Positions 1-9,600 of a DNA stretch of 64,000 nt are shown piece after piece (within the stretch, counting starts at the first letter, position 1; the number at the start of each line of letters is the position of its first letter). The stretch lies in the NCBI RefSeq assembly GCF_007109225.1, contig NZ_VJZK01000006.1, forward strand, positions 98,250 through 162,249. The letters run 5' to 3'. Source of the DNA: Flavobacterium sp. GT3R68 (GTDB taxonomy: Bacteria > Bacteroidota > Bacteroidia > Flavobacteriales > Flavobacteriaceae). Made by a program: the position numbers and the translations under genes. The notes under the pieces were generated by a model. The model ran no database searches. It saw only the letters and a list, made by a program, of their open reading frames with translations, and was not told the DNA's origin.

Positions 1-515
1 CCAGCTATAGCATTGTTGTCAAAAATGACGCTACTACTACAGTAGTTTTTTCGAATCCAGATATTGTAGGAACATCAATATTATTAAATAATCCGAATCC
101 GGCTGATATACCAGATGGAGTTTATCAATGGAGCGTGAAAGCAAAAAATGCAACTACTGCCACCGAAACAGAAGATGCTACAATAAGAAAATTTTCTATT
201 GACCGTGTAGTTCCAAATCAACCTGGACTTACCGCTCCAACTAATGGTGCTACCCCACTAATAAATACGTCGATTACATTCACCTGGACAGTGGCAACGG
301 ATTCAGGGGTCGTGATGTCACCAATTAATGCTTTTATAATTGAGTTTTCGCATGATAATTTTGCAACTGCTCCTTTTCTGACATTAAACGCTAGCACCAC
401 AAGTATTTCGCAATCTTTTGATACTTCAGGAGATTACTATTGGAGAGTGAAAGCAAGAGATGAAGCAATGAATATCAGTACTTCAAGTGCAATTCGTAAA
501 TTTGTTATTAATTAG
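1..515 (+). CDS. Fibronectin type III-like surface protein, C-terminal part (5' end outside window)
   Basis: The reading frame is open from base 3 to the TAG at 513-515, so this is the end of a gene that starts upstream; the first ATG in the frame (135) is unlikely to be the start. The visible part holds two fibronectin III-like beta-sandwich repeats, each ending in a pattern like YQWSVKAKN or YYWRVKARD followed by an RKF strand. It has no type IX sorting domain and no transmembrane segment in the visible part. The next gene starts 3 bases after the stop, so the two are probably co-transcribed. The function is unknown; an extracellular binding or structural role is inferred from the fold. Confidence 0.7.
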   Translation, partial: SYSIVVKNDATTTVVFSNPDIVGTSILLNNPNPADIPDGVYQWSVKAKNATTATETEDATIRKFSIDRVVPNQPGLTAPTNGATPLINTSITFTWTVATDSGVVMSPINAFIIEFSHDNFATAPFLTLNASTTSISQSFDTSGDYYWRVKARDEAMNISTSSAIRKFVIN

Positions 516-518
516 ATA

Positions 519-1013
519 ATGAAAAAGAAAATAAATATTGCTTTAATACTAGTTGTTTTAGGACTATGGGGTACCGTAGGGTATAAAACAATTAACCAAT
601 ATTTCTTTTCAAAAGAAGTGCTTACTGGCGCAGTGCCGTCAAATAGTAATTTACTTTCCAATCTAGTCCATAAAGATACTTTTCTACTGGAAAACGTTGC
701 CAGGGATCCGTTTTTAAATAAGCAAAGTCATACCGGTTTTGTACCTAAAAAATACTATCCGAAGGTTTCAATCGTCAAACCAACGAAACCAGTTATAAAA
801 CCGAAAGTAATTATAAACTGGCCATCGATTACCTACCATGGATATATCAAATCTAAAGATAAAAATGCAGAATTGGTTTTGGTCAAAATTAATTCCAAGC
901 TGTATAAATTGAGAAAAAAAGATCAGGTGGAAGGAGTAACGCTCCAAAAAGTATACACCGATTCTATAGAACTTGATTTCAATAAAGAGAAAAAAGTAAT
1001 CAAATTAAATTAG
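519..1013 (+). CDS. Small membrane-anchored protein resembling GspC/PilP
   Basis: This 164-residue protein has one N-terminal transmembrane segment (about residues 5-24). A linker follows with an ARDPFL motif, then a Pro/Lys-rich stretch, and then a C-terminal beta domain (about 100-164) with the pattern W-P-x-I-x-Y-x-G-Y-I and a closing series of short strands. This architecture (TM anchor, RDPF linker, small beta domain) is typical of inner-membrane coupling proteins of type II secretion and type IV pili such as GspC and PilP. The similarity is by eye and weak. It starts 3 bases after the fibronectin-like gene, so it may belong to a secretion or pilus locus that continues upstream of the window. 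Confidence 0.5.
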   Translation: MKKKINIALILVVLGLWGTVGYKTINQYFFSKEVLTGAVPSNSNLLSNLVHKDTFLLENVARDPFLNKQSHTGFVPKKYYPKVSIVKPTKPVIKPKVIINWPSITYHGYIKSKDKNAELVLVKINSKLYKLRKKDQVEGVTLQKVYTDSIELDFNKEKKVIKLN

Positions 1014-1121
1014 AATTTAGTTGTTCCTATTTATACATATGTTCTCTCTTGTAAAAACTGCAGCTACGAAGTTGACAGAGATCGTCAGTTAGGATAATTA
1101 TTATTTCATTTATTAATTTTC

Positions 1122-3962
1122 ATGAATAAATTTATATACACCTCATTAATAATCTTTTTTCTTTCTAATTGGAATCTTTTTTCTCAAACTACACTAACCC
1201 ATAATGTAGGCAACAATGTTATTCCCAACACGATGTATTCTTGTAGCTGGGGAGGTGTTTGTTGGGCTAGAAAATTCGTACTTTCTGATTTCGGCATCAA
1301 TTCTAATCAAAGCTTCACAATAAACTCGGGTGAAGTAGGGTTATTTTATGGAATAAATTGGGGTACTAATCTACAGTTTAATATATATGCGGTTGATTCC
1401 AATTTTCCTGCTTCTTTTTCTGAATCAAATCTGATCGGAAGTAGTCAGGTTGTTAATATTCCTGTGAATATTAATATAAACCAAATTATAAACGTGAATT
1501 TCACTAATCCAGTAATTGTACCAGCAGGTACTGCAGCAATATTAGTTGAAGTTTTTCAATTACATAGTTCAAGCAGCGACGCACATGCATTTGTTGCCAG
1601 TACAGAATTTGATAATGATTTTTCGTGGTTTCGTACTAAAAGCAGTGGTTGTTACCCAAATACCTATGTAACAACAGAATCATTAGGTCGTCCAGATGCT
1701 AAATTTTACATAACGATTAATGGTCAGACTACAAATATTGGCCCTTTTAACATATCCGTGGAAAGTGACTGTAATGTATTTTCAAAAGAATTCAGTCTGA
1801 CAAACAGCTCAGACATCAGTACTATTTCCTGGAACTTTGGTGATACAAACTCTGGTACCAATAATACCTCCGACTCGATTAATCCTACTCATGTTTTCTC
1901 TTCTATAGGTCAATATAATGTTACTGCTGCAGTGACTAATTTGTCTGGACAAACATATAATATCAATCACTTAGTAAAAGTGCTATCTCCTCCTATTGCC
2001 CATCCTGTTCAACCTATTAGCATTTGCGAGAGCACTAATAATATAGCTGTCTTCAATACATCAAACATACAATCCACATTGTTAGGAAATCAAACAAACA
2101 TGACTGTATCCTATATGGACAGCAATGGGAACCCGCTACAGAGTCCGTTACCCAATCCTCTCTCAAGCTCAACTACAACAATTACAGCAAGGGTAGCATA
2201 TTCAAATAATCCAAATTGTTATGGGGAAACTAATATCAGTTTAATAGTAAATCCAAAGCCTATAGCGCATCCTATCAGTCCTATTTATTCTTGTGATGAT
2301 AATATTGATGGAATAGCCATATTTAATTTGTCAAACGTTGCGTCGAATCTTCTGGAAAATCAAACAGGAATGGTGGTGACTTTTTATGATGGAAACGGTC
2401 AAACTTTACCAAATCCATTACCAAATCTGTACACAAACACTATTCTTAATCAAGAAGTAATAACCGCTAAAGTCACGAACCCTTTAACAAATTGTTGGGC
2501 GCAAACAACATTTAGTCTAATCGTAAATACTGTTAATCTACCAATTGTGAATTCTCCACAAACTTTCTGTATTCAACAAAATTCAACTTTGGACTCAATT
2601 GCAGTAAGTGGTCAGAATATTAAATGGTATAATGCTGTAACTGGCGGAAATTCACTCCCAAATAATACCCAGTTGGTCAATGGAACAACATATTATGCTT
2701 CACAAACAATTAATAATTGTGAAAGTTTGAGGACCACTGTTTTAATAAACATACAAAATACTCCTGCACCAACAGGAACAGCAGCCCAAAATTTTTGCTC
2801 AACTCAAAATGCGACTTTAAGTGACATTGTCGTAAGTGGTACTAATTTAAATTGGTATAATTCAAGTTCCAACACAAATGTAATTCCGAATATATCACCA
2901 TTAGTTAATGGTGCAACTTATTACGCATCACAAACGATAAATGGTTGCGAAAGTGTCAACCGATTAGAAATTGCTGTTACCCTAATCAACACCTTAAATG
3001 CAATAGATTATTCTGAAACAATTTGTGATGACCAGAATGATAGTTCTGAAATTGTTGACCTAACAAGTTATAATGCCTATTTAATTTCGAATCCATCAAA
3101 CTTTACTTTTGAATATTACAATTCACTTTCCGGAGCAACCAATCAAACAAATCCTGATTTGATTACTGCAATAACTAATTACAATATAACTTTGGGATTC
3201 AACCCAATTTATGTCCGCATAATTTCGAATAACGGTTGTCATCAAATTGTCAAAGTAAATTTGACATTAGTAAGTAAGCCTATAGTCAACATCCCTGATA
3301 TCGTCCGCTTTTGCGAAAAAAGTGCCATAATAGTTGATGCTGGTTGGGGTTTTGATAGTTATACATGGTCTACGGGTTCAACTTTACAAGCTATTACAAT
3401 CTCACAAGCTGGAAATTATTCCGTGACTGTAACAAAAAACTATGGTAATATAGTTTGTTCAACTATAAAAAACTTCAATGTTCTTTTATCAAATGCAGCA
3501 ACAATTACCAACATTGAACTACAGGATTGGACTGATACAGAAAATATAATTACGGTAAACACAACTGGTTTTGGAGATTATGAGTTTTCAATTGATGGAA
3601 TTCATTATCAGGACAGTAACGTGTTTTTTGGATTAATTAGCGGTGAATACAACGTTTATGTTCGGGATAAAAACGGTTGCGGAATTAAAAAGGAAGAGGT
3701 CTTTTTATTAATGTATCCTAAGTTCTTTACCCCAAACGGTGATGGATATAATGAAAATTGGGGAATTAAATTTTCTTTTTTGGAACCTGGGTTGAAAGTA
3801 ACCATTTTCGACCGTTATGGTATGTTTATAAAAGAATTAAGCCATACAACTTCTTGGGACGGGAAATATAATGGAAATGAACTTCCATCAACCGATTACT
3901 GGTTTGTCGTTAGGAGAGCAAATGGAAAAGAATACAAAGGACATTTTACGTTAAAAAGATAA
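1122..3962 (+). CDS. Large secreted adhesin-like protein with PKD and Ig-like repeats and a type IX type B C-terminal domain
   Basis: This 946-residue protein begins with a signal peptide (about residues 1-22). A PKD-like domain lies at about 205-290, with the pattern ISWNFGD followed by FSSIGQYNVTAAV. Repeated beta-sandwich units follow, two of them closely alike, each with a conserved Cys near its start, a WYN motif and a NGxTYYASQTINxCES motif. The last 85 residues match the gliding-motility-associated (type B) sorting domain: FTPNGDGYNENW, then IFDRYGMFIKEL, SWDGKYNG, DYWFVVRR and a terminal KGHFTLKR. Such proteins are exported across the outer membrane by the type IX machinery and are held at or released from the surface. 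The ligand is unknown. Confidence 0.9.
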   Translation: MNKFIYTSLIIFFLSNWNLFSQTTLTHNVGNNVIPNTMYSCSWGGVCWARKFVLSDFGINSNQSFTINSGEVGLFYGINWGTNLQFNIYAVDSNFPASFSESNLIGSSQVVNIPVNININQIINVNFTNPVIVPAGTAAILVEVFQLHSSSSDAHAFVASTEFDNDFSWFRTKSSGCYPNTYVTTESLGRPDAKFYITINGQTTNIGPFNISVESDCNVFSKEFSLTNSSDISTISWNFGDTNSGTNNTSDSINPTHVFSSIGQYNVTAAVTNLSGQTYNINHLVKVLSPPIAHPVQPISICESTNNIAVFNTSNIQSTLLGNQTNMTVSYMDSNGNPLQSPLPNPLSSSTTTITARVAYSNNPNCYGETNISLIVNPKPIAHPISPIYSCDDNIDGIAIFNLSNVASNLLENQTGMVVTFYDGNGQTLPNPLPNLYTNTILNQEVITAKVTNPLTNCWAQTTFSLIVNTVNLPIVNSPQTFCIQQNSTLDSIAVSGQNIKWYNAVTGGNSLPNNTQLVNGTTYYASQTINNCESLRTTVLINIQNTPAPTGTAAQNFCSTQNATLSDIVVSGTNLNWYNSSSNTNVIPNISPLVNGATYYASQTINGCESVNRLEIAVTLINTLNAIDYSETICDDQNDSSEIVDLTSYNAYLISNPSNFTFEYYNSLSGATNQTNPDLITAITNYNITLGFNPIYVRIISNNGCHQIVKVNLTLVSKPIVNIPDIVRFCEKSAIIVDAGWGFDSYTWSTGSTLQAITISQAGNYSVTVTKNYGNIVCSTIKNFNVLLSNAATITNIELQDWTDTENIITVNTTGFGDYEFSIDGIHYQDSNVFFGLISGEYNVYVRDKNGCGIKKEEVFLLMYPKFFTPNGDGYNENWGIKFSFLEPGLKVTIFDRYGMFIKELSHTTSWDGKYNGNELPSTDYWFVVRRANGKEYKGHFTLKR

Positions 3963-4249
3963 AACTGTAAAAGCAGATCCTGATATTTTTATTTGAAACT
4001 TATTTTGTGTAATGGAAAAACCATTTTAGTGTCGATTATGAGTAACGTAAAATATCATGTGGGCGCTCCCCTTCTATGCGATTTCACCGTCAACCAGTGA
4101 TTTATACAGTGGAAAATCTTTGATCATAAATTGGTAGAGTGGAAAAATCTATTCAAGGCCATGGGTTAATTTTGATAATATTTAATCTCTAATAATCTGT
4201 ATATTTATACTTCCAAAATCAGACAATTGTTAAACTAAAAATCTCAGCT
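3963..4249. other. Intergenic region without a recognisable gene
   Basis: These 287 bases hold no convincing open frame. The only feature I can name is a TAATTTTG promoter-like element at 4167-4174 facing the SnoaL-like gene. Confidence 0.5.
4167..4174 (+). promoter_or_regulatory. Possible -7 promoter element for the SnoaL-like gene
   Basis: TAATTTTG fits the Bacteroidota -7 consensus TAnnTTTG, about 75 bases before the start codon. No clear -33 element is seen. Confidence 0.3.
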
Positions 4250-4597
4250 ATGTCCACAAATAAAGAAACTGTAGAGCAATACATGCAGGGATTTCGGGAA
4301 GGTGATCATCAAAAAATCCTTTCCTGTCTGACGGACGATGTGATTTGGGAAATGCCCGGGACTTATAAACATATTGGCAAAGAAGCTTTTGACGGCGAAA
4401 TTGAAAATGACAACTTCGAAGGAAAGCCATCCATACAAGTTTTCAGGTTGGTGGAAGAAAATGATGTCGTGATTGCCGAAGGTGCCGTACAATGCCAAAT
4501 GAAAAACGGGCCTATGCTAAATTTAGTGTTTTGTGATGTCTTTCTAATGAAAAACGGAAAAATCAAGCAACTAACTTCTTATTTGATGACTCTATAA
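4250..4597 (+). CDS. SnoaL/NTF2-like fold protein
   Basis: This 115-residue protein matches the small alpha+beta cone fold of the SnoaL/ketosteroid-isomerase-like family. It has an N-terminal helix with YMQGFREGDHQKILSCLTDDVIWEMPG, a central KHIGKEAFDGEI segment and a C-terminal strand pair VFCDVFLMKNGKIKQLTSY. The family includes isomerases, cyclases and many proteins of unknown ligand, so no reaction can be assigned. It converges on the downstream repressor gene with no gap: its stop ends at 4597 and the opposite stop starts at 4598. A connection with the damage cassette next door is not shown. Confidence 0.75.
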   Translation: MSTNKETVEQYMQGFREGDHQKILSCLTDDVIWEMPGTYKHIGKEAFDGEIENDNFEGKPSIQVFRLVEENDVVIAEGAVQCQMKNGPMLNLVFCDVFLMKNGKIKQLTSYLMTL

Positions 4598-5365
4598 CTA
4601 ACTGAGTTTATTCCCAACTTCCCGAATCTCTTTTCTTAACTCCCGAAGCATATCCTTTACATTCTCAGCGTTCATATCATCCGGGGTAAATTCTTTCGTG
4701 GCAATGCTGCAGGCATATTCCCAAATCTCCAGAATCTCCGAAGCCTTCACTTCATACGGTGAATAAACCGTATTGTCGGAAATCAGCATCAGGGCATTCT
4801 TCCCATTCTTGTTCAGCCTTTTATATACAATCCCCTGGCTTTTGGTTACCACGATATACGTCTTCCCGTCCATTACATCTCCCAGTTTTTCTACATATTG
4901 ACCTACAACAAACGAACCTTCTTTATGAGGCGGCATCGAATCGCCATCGACCGGAAAGGCACGGAATTTCCCATTTCGTAAAAACGGCAATGAAATATGC
5001 TGCAGGCTTTCAATGAATTCCGGATCGGCATATCCGTTTGCGTATCCGGCTTTCGCTTTGTGTGGTACGATTTCAATTAAATTATCACCATTGCCATCAA
5101 CCTTTATTGGTAAAAGGATTCGGTTGTCTTCTAACTGCAGTAAATTATCAATTGAAATCCTGCTTAAATCAACAGTCAGAAGTAAATCAATACTGATATG
5201 GAAATAACGAGAAATCAGAAGCAACGTTTCCGCTGGGGGTACGTTTTTTCCATACTCATATTTCTTATAACGGTCAACAGGTAATTTCATGCCGTCAGCC
5301 ACTTCCTGCTGCGACAAATTCTGTTTGTTCCTCAACCATTTCAAATTGTCAGAAATATACAACAT
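4598..5365 (-). CDS. XRE/S24 self-cleaving repressor (LexA/CI type) beside the translesion polymerase genes
   Basis: This 255-residue protein has an N-terminal helix-turn-helix (about 5-60; LRNKQNLSQQEVADGMKLPV) and a C-terminal S24 peptidase domain. The likely cleavage site is Ala106-Gly107 in KAKAGYANGY. The catalytic Ser is Ser143 (DGDSMPPHKEGS) and the base is Lys182 (GIVYKRL). Members of this family cleave themselves when RecA filaments form on damaged DNA. The gene is divergent from a Y-family polymerase-DnaE-AlkB series and shares a 101-bp intergenic region with it. I infer that it represses that operon and itself, acting as a local SOS regulator. The start at 5365 puts the ATG directly after a candidate operator half (ACGTTAAA). 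Confidence 0.88.
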   Translation of the reverse strand: MLYISDNLKWLRNKQNLSQQEVADGMKLPVDRYKKYEYGKNVPPAETLLLISRYFHISIDLLLTVDLSRISIDNLLQLEDNRILLPIKVDGNGDNLIEIVPHKAKAGYANGYADPEFIESLQHISLPFLRNGKFRAFPVDGDSMPPHKEGSFVVGQYVEKLGDVMDGKTYIVVTKSQGIVYKRLNKNGKNALMLISDNTVYSPYEVKASEILEIWEYACSIATKEFTPDDMNAENVKDMLRELRKEIREVGNKLS

Positions 5366-5422
5366 ACGTTAAAGGGATTTTAAATCACTACAAATATATG
5401 CTTTTTAAGGATTTAACGTCCT
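5366..5422. promoter_or_regulatory. Candidate operator half-sites in the divergent repressor/polymerase intergenic region
   Basis: ACGTTAAA at 5366-5373 and its reverse complement TTTAACGT at 5412-5419 form an inverted pair at the two ends of the region. The second copy sits in an imperfect palindrome AGGATTTAACGTCCT (5408-5422) that touches the polymerase -7 element. A separate GATTT-T-AAATC palindrome lies at 5376-5386. The layout suits a repressor that controls both directions. Which of these it binds is inference. Confidence 0.5.
5391..5398 (-). promoter_or_regulatory. -7 promoter element for the self-cleaving repressor
   Basis: Read on the minus strand, this is TATATTTG, an exact fit to TAnnTTTG, 26 bases before the repressor ATG. 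Confidence 0.5.
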
Positions 5423-5429
5423 AATTTTG
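5422..5429 (+). promoter_or_regulatory. -7 promoter element for the polymerase operon
   Basis: TAATTTTG fits TAnnTTTG and lies about 37 bases before the polymerase ATG, immediately next to the candidate operator at 5408-5422. Confidence 0.55.
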
Positions 5430-5466
5430 TATAATTAATTTCAACTCCAAAATCTCCAAAAATAAT

Positions 5467-6675
5467 ATGACACGCGCCATCGTACATATGGACTTAGATA
5501 CCTTTTTTGTTTCCTGTGCAAGACTTGAAAACCCACAATTAAATGGGATTCCTCTTATTGTAGGCGGCGGCGAAAGAGGGGTTGTGGCATCGTGTTCCTA
5601 TGAAGCCAGATATTTTGGAGTGCGTTCAGCCATGCCTATACGGATGGCATTACAGTTATGCCCGCAGGCAAAAATAATTAAGGGTGATATGGAGTTGTTC
5701 TCGAAAAAATCCCATGAGGTAACCCAGATTATCGAAGAAAATTCCCCATTGGTCGAAAAGGCAAGTATTGACGAATTCTATCTGGATATTACAGGCATGG
5801 ATAAATTTTACGGTTGCTATAAATGGACAAACGAGCTTTCGCAAACCATTACAAAAGAAACCGGACTTCCCATAAGTTTTGCTTTATCTGTAAACAAGAC
5901 GGTCTCTAAAATTGCTACCGGTGAAGGAAAACCAAAAGGTAATCTGGAGATTCCTCAAAATATGGTACAGCCCTTTCTGAATCCGTTGTCCATCCGTAAA
6001 ATCCCAATGGTGGGCGAAGTTACTTTTAACCTGCTTTCCAGATTAGGGATTCGGAACATTGAAAAATTATCGGGAGTACCTGCCGAAGTACTGCAAAGTA
6101 TGATCGGCAAAAATGGTCTTGAATTATGGAAAAAAGCCAATGGCATTGATAATACACCTGTAGAACCTTATACAGAAAGGAAATCTCTTTCTACGGAGCA
6201 CACCTATCTTCAGGATACGATTGACATAAAACAAATACAATCATTGATTTTGGGCATGGTTGAAAAACTGGCCTACCAGGCACGATGTGAGCAATGGTTA
6301 GTCTCTACCATAGCTGTAAAAATACGATATGCCAATTTTGATACTGAAAATTTACAAAGAAAAATATCATACACTTCCTGTGATCATGTTTTAGGGAAAA
6401 TGGCCCTAGAACTATTCCACAAACTGTACAATCGGCGTATGCGTATAAGACTGGTTGGTATAACCTTTACAGGTTTAGTCAGGGGAACATACCAGATGAA
6501 TATGTTTGAGGACACGGAAGAAATGATAGCGCTCTATCAGGCCATGGATAAAATTAAAAAACGCTTCGGTTATGATGCGGTGACGCGCTGTGGCGGAAGA
6601 AACCAGAAGTCAAAGGCAGGAAATATAATTTCAAATCCAAAAGCACAATTTCTAAACCCAAAAAATCCTGAATAA
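5467..6675 (+). CDS. dinB: Y-family translesion DNA polymerase (DinB/Pol IV-like)
   Basis: This 402-residue protein keeps the catalytic acidic residues of an active Y-family polymerase: Asp9 in HMDLDTFF, and Asp102 and Glu103 in SIDEFYLD. The palm, fingers and thumb regions are followed by a helix-hairpin-helix (about 185-210, LLSRLGIRNIEKLSGVPAEVL) and a little-finger domain. Because these residues are intact, it is not an ImuB-type inactive polymerase. It would copy past damaged bases with low fidelity. The stop overlaps the start of the next gene in TAATG, so the two polymerases are probably translationally coupled. Naming as dinB is by family; UmuC-like roles are possible. Confidence 0.88.
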   Translation: MTRAIVHMDLDTFFVSCARLENPQLNGIPLIVGGGERGVVASCSYEARYFGVRSAMPIRMALQLCPQAKIIKGDMELFSKKSHEVTQIIEENSPLVEKASIDEFYLDITGMDKFYGCYKWTNELSQTITKETGLPISFALSVNKTVSKIATGEGKPKGNLEIPQNMVQPFLNPLSIRKIPMVGEVTFNLLSRLGIRNIEKLSGVPAEVLQSMIGKNGLELWKKANGIDNTPVEPYTERKSLSTEHTYLQDTIDIKQIQSLILGMVEKLAYQARCEQWLVSTIAVKIRYANFDTENLQRKISYTSCDHVLGKMALELFHKLYNRRMRIRLVGITFTGLVRGTYQMNMFEDTEEMIALYQAMDKIKKRFGYDAVTRCGGRNQKSKAGNIISNPKAQFLNPKNPE

Positions 6676-9600
6676 TGTACCTCAACTGCCATTCTTTCCA
6701 TTCCCTACGCTACGGCACTATTCCATTAAATGACTTAGTGGAGCAAGCCGTATTGTATAATGTGAAAGCCATGGCATTGACAGACATCAATACGGTAACG
6801 GGCATTTATGATTTTATAAAAGCTTGTGAAGCAGTCAAAATGAAACCTCTTGTTGGAGTTGACTTCCGTAATAATGGCAGGCAGCTTTACATCGGGATTG
6901 CCCAAAACAGAAAAGGTATTGCCGAAATGAACTGTCTGTTGACCAAGCATAACTTTGAAAACACACCTTTACCGGCACCTCATTTTGAGAACGTCTTTAT
7001 CATTTATCCGTTCGATAAAGTTCCGGATAAGCTGAAGGAAAATGAATTTATAGGCATCAGTGCGGAGCAATTGCCTAAACTGTACAATGTCGCCTGGAGA
7101 AAAAAAATCCCTAAAATGGTCATTTTCCAACCAGTCACGTATCGGACAAAAAAAGAATTTAACCTTCACAAAATACTTAGGGCGATTGACCTCAACATTA
7201 TAGGCTCTAAATTGACTGAGGATGATCATTGTAAGATTTCCGAAGTAATGATTCCCCTGGAAAATCTGATTTCAAAATTCAGCGATTACCCGCAGATTAT
7301 TCAAAACACCCAAAAAATACTGTCAGAATGTAATTTCGAATACGATTTCAAAACACCAAAAAATAAAAAACACTACACGACAAACAAAGAGAATGATATT
7401 CAATTACTCACAAAACTGTCGTACGAGGGAATGCTCCATCGGTATGGCCCCAACAATTCGGAGGCTATAGCAAGGGTTGAAAAGGAACTGAAAGTAATCC
7501 ACGAACTGGAATTCAGTGGCTATTTCCTGATTACCTGGGATATTGTACAATACAGTATCAGTCAGGGCTTTTTGCATATAGGCCGTGGTAGCGGTGCCAA
7601 TAGTATCATTGCGTATTGTCTTGATATTACGGATATCTGTCCGCTGGAACTCGATTTGTACTTTGAGCGATTTTTGAATCTTAACCGGAAAACGCCGCCA
7701 GATTTTGATATTGACTGGTCCTGGCGCGAACGCGATACCATTTTGGAATATATTTTCACTAAATATGGCAGGGATCACGTGGCTTTTTGCGGGACCAATG
7801 TAGAGTTCAAGTACCGTTCTATTTTTCGGGAAGTGGGAAAAGTTTTTGGTTTGCCTAAAGAGGAACTGGATCAATTGGCAAAAAATCCAATGATAAAACA
7901 TCATGGGAATGCCGTCGTCAAAATGGTTCAGGCTTATGGAAAGATGCTCGAAAAATACCCAAACCAGCGCAGCATGCACTCTTGCGGCATTATCATTTCA
8001 GAGGAACCAATAACCAATTTCACAGCGCTGGAAATGCCGCCAAAAGGTTTTCCAATAGTACAGTTTGATATGCACGTTGCAGAGGAAATTGGCTTTGATA
8101 AATTTGATATCCTAAGCCAGCGCGGTATTGGGCATATCGACGATACCGTGAAGCTGGTTAAAAAAAATCAAGGTATCGATGTTGATATCCGTAACACTTC
8201 GATATCAAAAGATGAGGGTCAATGCAATGAGTTTCTAAGCCATGGTAAAACCATTGGTTGCTTTTATATCGAAAGTCCTGCGATGCGGGGGTTATTACGC
8301 CGACTTAATTGCAACAATTATAAAACACTCGTGGCGGCTTCCTCTATCATCCGGCCGGGTGTTGCCCAAAGCGGCATGATGAAGGAATATATCTTCCGAC
8401 ACAATCATCCGGACAAATTCGACTATTTCCATGAGGTTTTTAAGGAACAATTGGGTGAAACTTATGGCATTATGGTCTATCAGGAAGATGTGATCAAAAT
8501 AGCGCTGCATTTTGCAGGAGTTCCTGCATCAGATGGGGACATACTTAGGAGGGCAATGAGTGGCAAAGGTCGTTCGAAATCAGCGTTGCAAAAAGTAAAA
8601 GATAATTTTTTTGCCTGTTGTGCAGAAAAGGGTCATCCTTTACAGCTCAGCCAGGAAATCTACCGCCAAATAGAATCCTTTGCCGGTTACTCCTTTTGCA
8701 AGGCACATTCCGCTTCATACGCGGTCGAAAGCTACCAGAGCCTGTATCTGAAAGTATATTACCCTGTTGAATTTATGGTTGCCGTAATCAACAATCATGG
8801 TGGTTTTTACAGAACGGAAGTATATGTACATGAAGCCCGGATGTCCGGGGCCGTGATTAACAATCCGTGTGTCAACAAAAGCGAATACGAAACCACTCTT
8901 TACGGAATTGACGTTTATCTTGGCTTGATGCAACTCGAAGGATTGGAAACAAAAACAACTCTCCGCATTGTCTCCGAACGCCAGGCTCATGGGGAATACC
9001 AATCCCTGGAAGATTTCATCAATCGCATCCCGATAGGTATTGAAGGAATACAAACATTGATTTTCATTGGAGCCTTCCGTTTTACGGGTCAGACAAAAAA
9101 TCAATTACTCGTCGTTGCAAGACTGATATTGGTCAATTATAAACCTGAGAACAGGAATTTAATGTTACTTCAGGAACCCGTTAAGGAATATAAGCTTCCG
9201 GTATTGGAGCGTTCCCTTTTTGAAGATGCTTTCGACGAAATTGAGCTGCTGAGTTTCCCTGTTTCCTGCTCCCCTTTTGATCTGCTTCAAACCAATTATC
9301 GGGGTGATGTATTGGCGAAAGACTTATTGAAGTATCATAGGAAAACGGTCAAAATGATGGCGTATCTTATTTCCAGAAAACATGTTCCCACCAAAATTGG
9401 CGCGATGTACTTTGGCACTTGGATTGATGCTGAAGGGCAGTTCTTTGATACAGCACATTTTACTGACTCGCTGAAACAATATCCTTTTCAGGGTGGAGGC
9501 TGTTATTTATTATTGGGGAAAGTAGAAGTGGATTATCATTTTCCAACCATCACTATAATCAAAATGGCTAAAATGCCCTTCATACCGGATCCGAGATATT

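Noticed and set aside
7404..7979. 191-codon open frame antisense to the DnaE-type polymerase
   Set aside because: Shadow of a strongly supported gene; composition and lack of motifs agree with chance.
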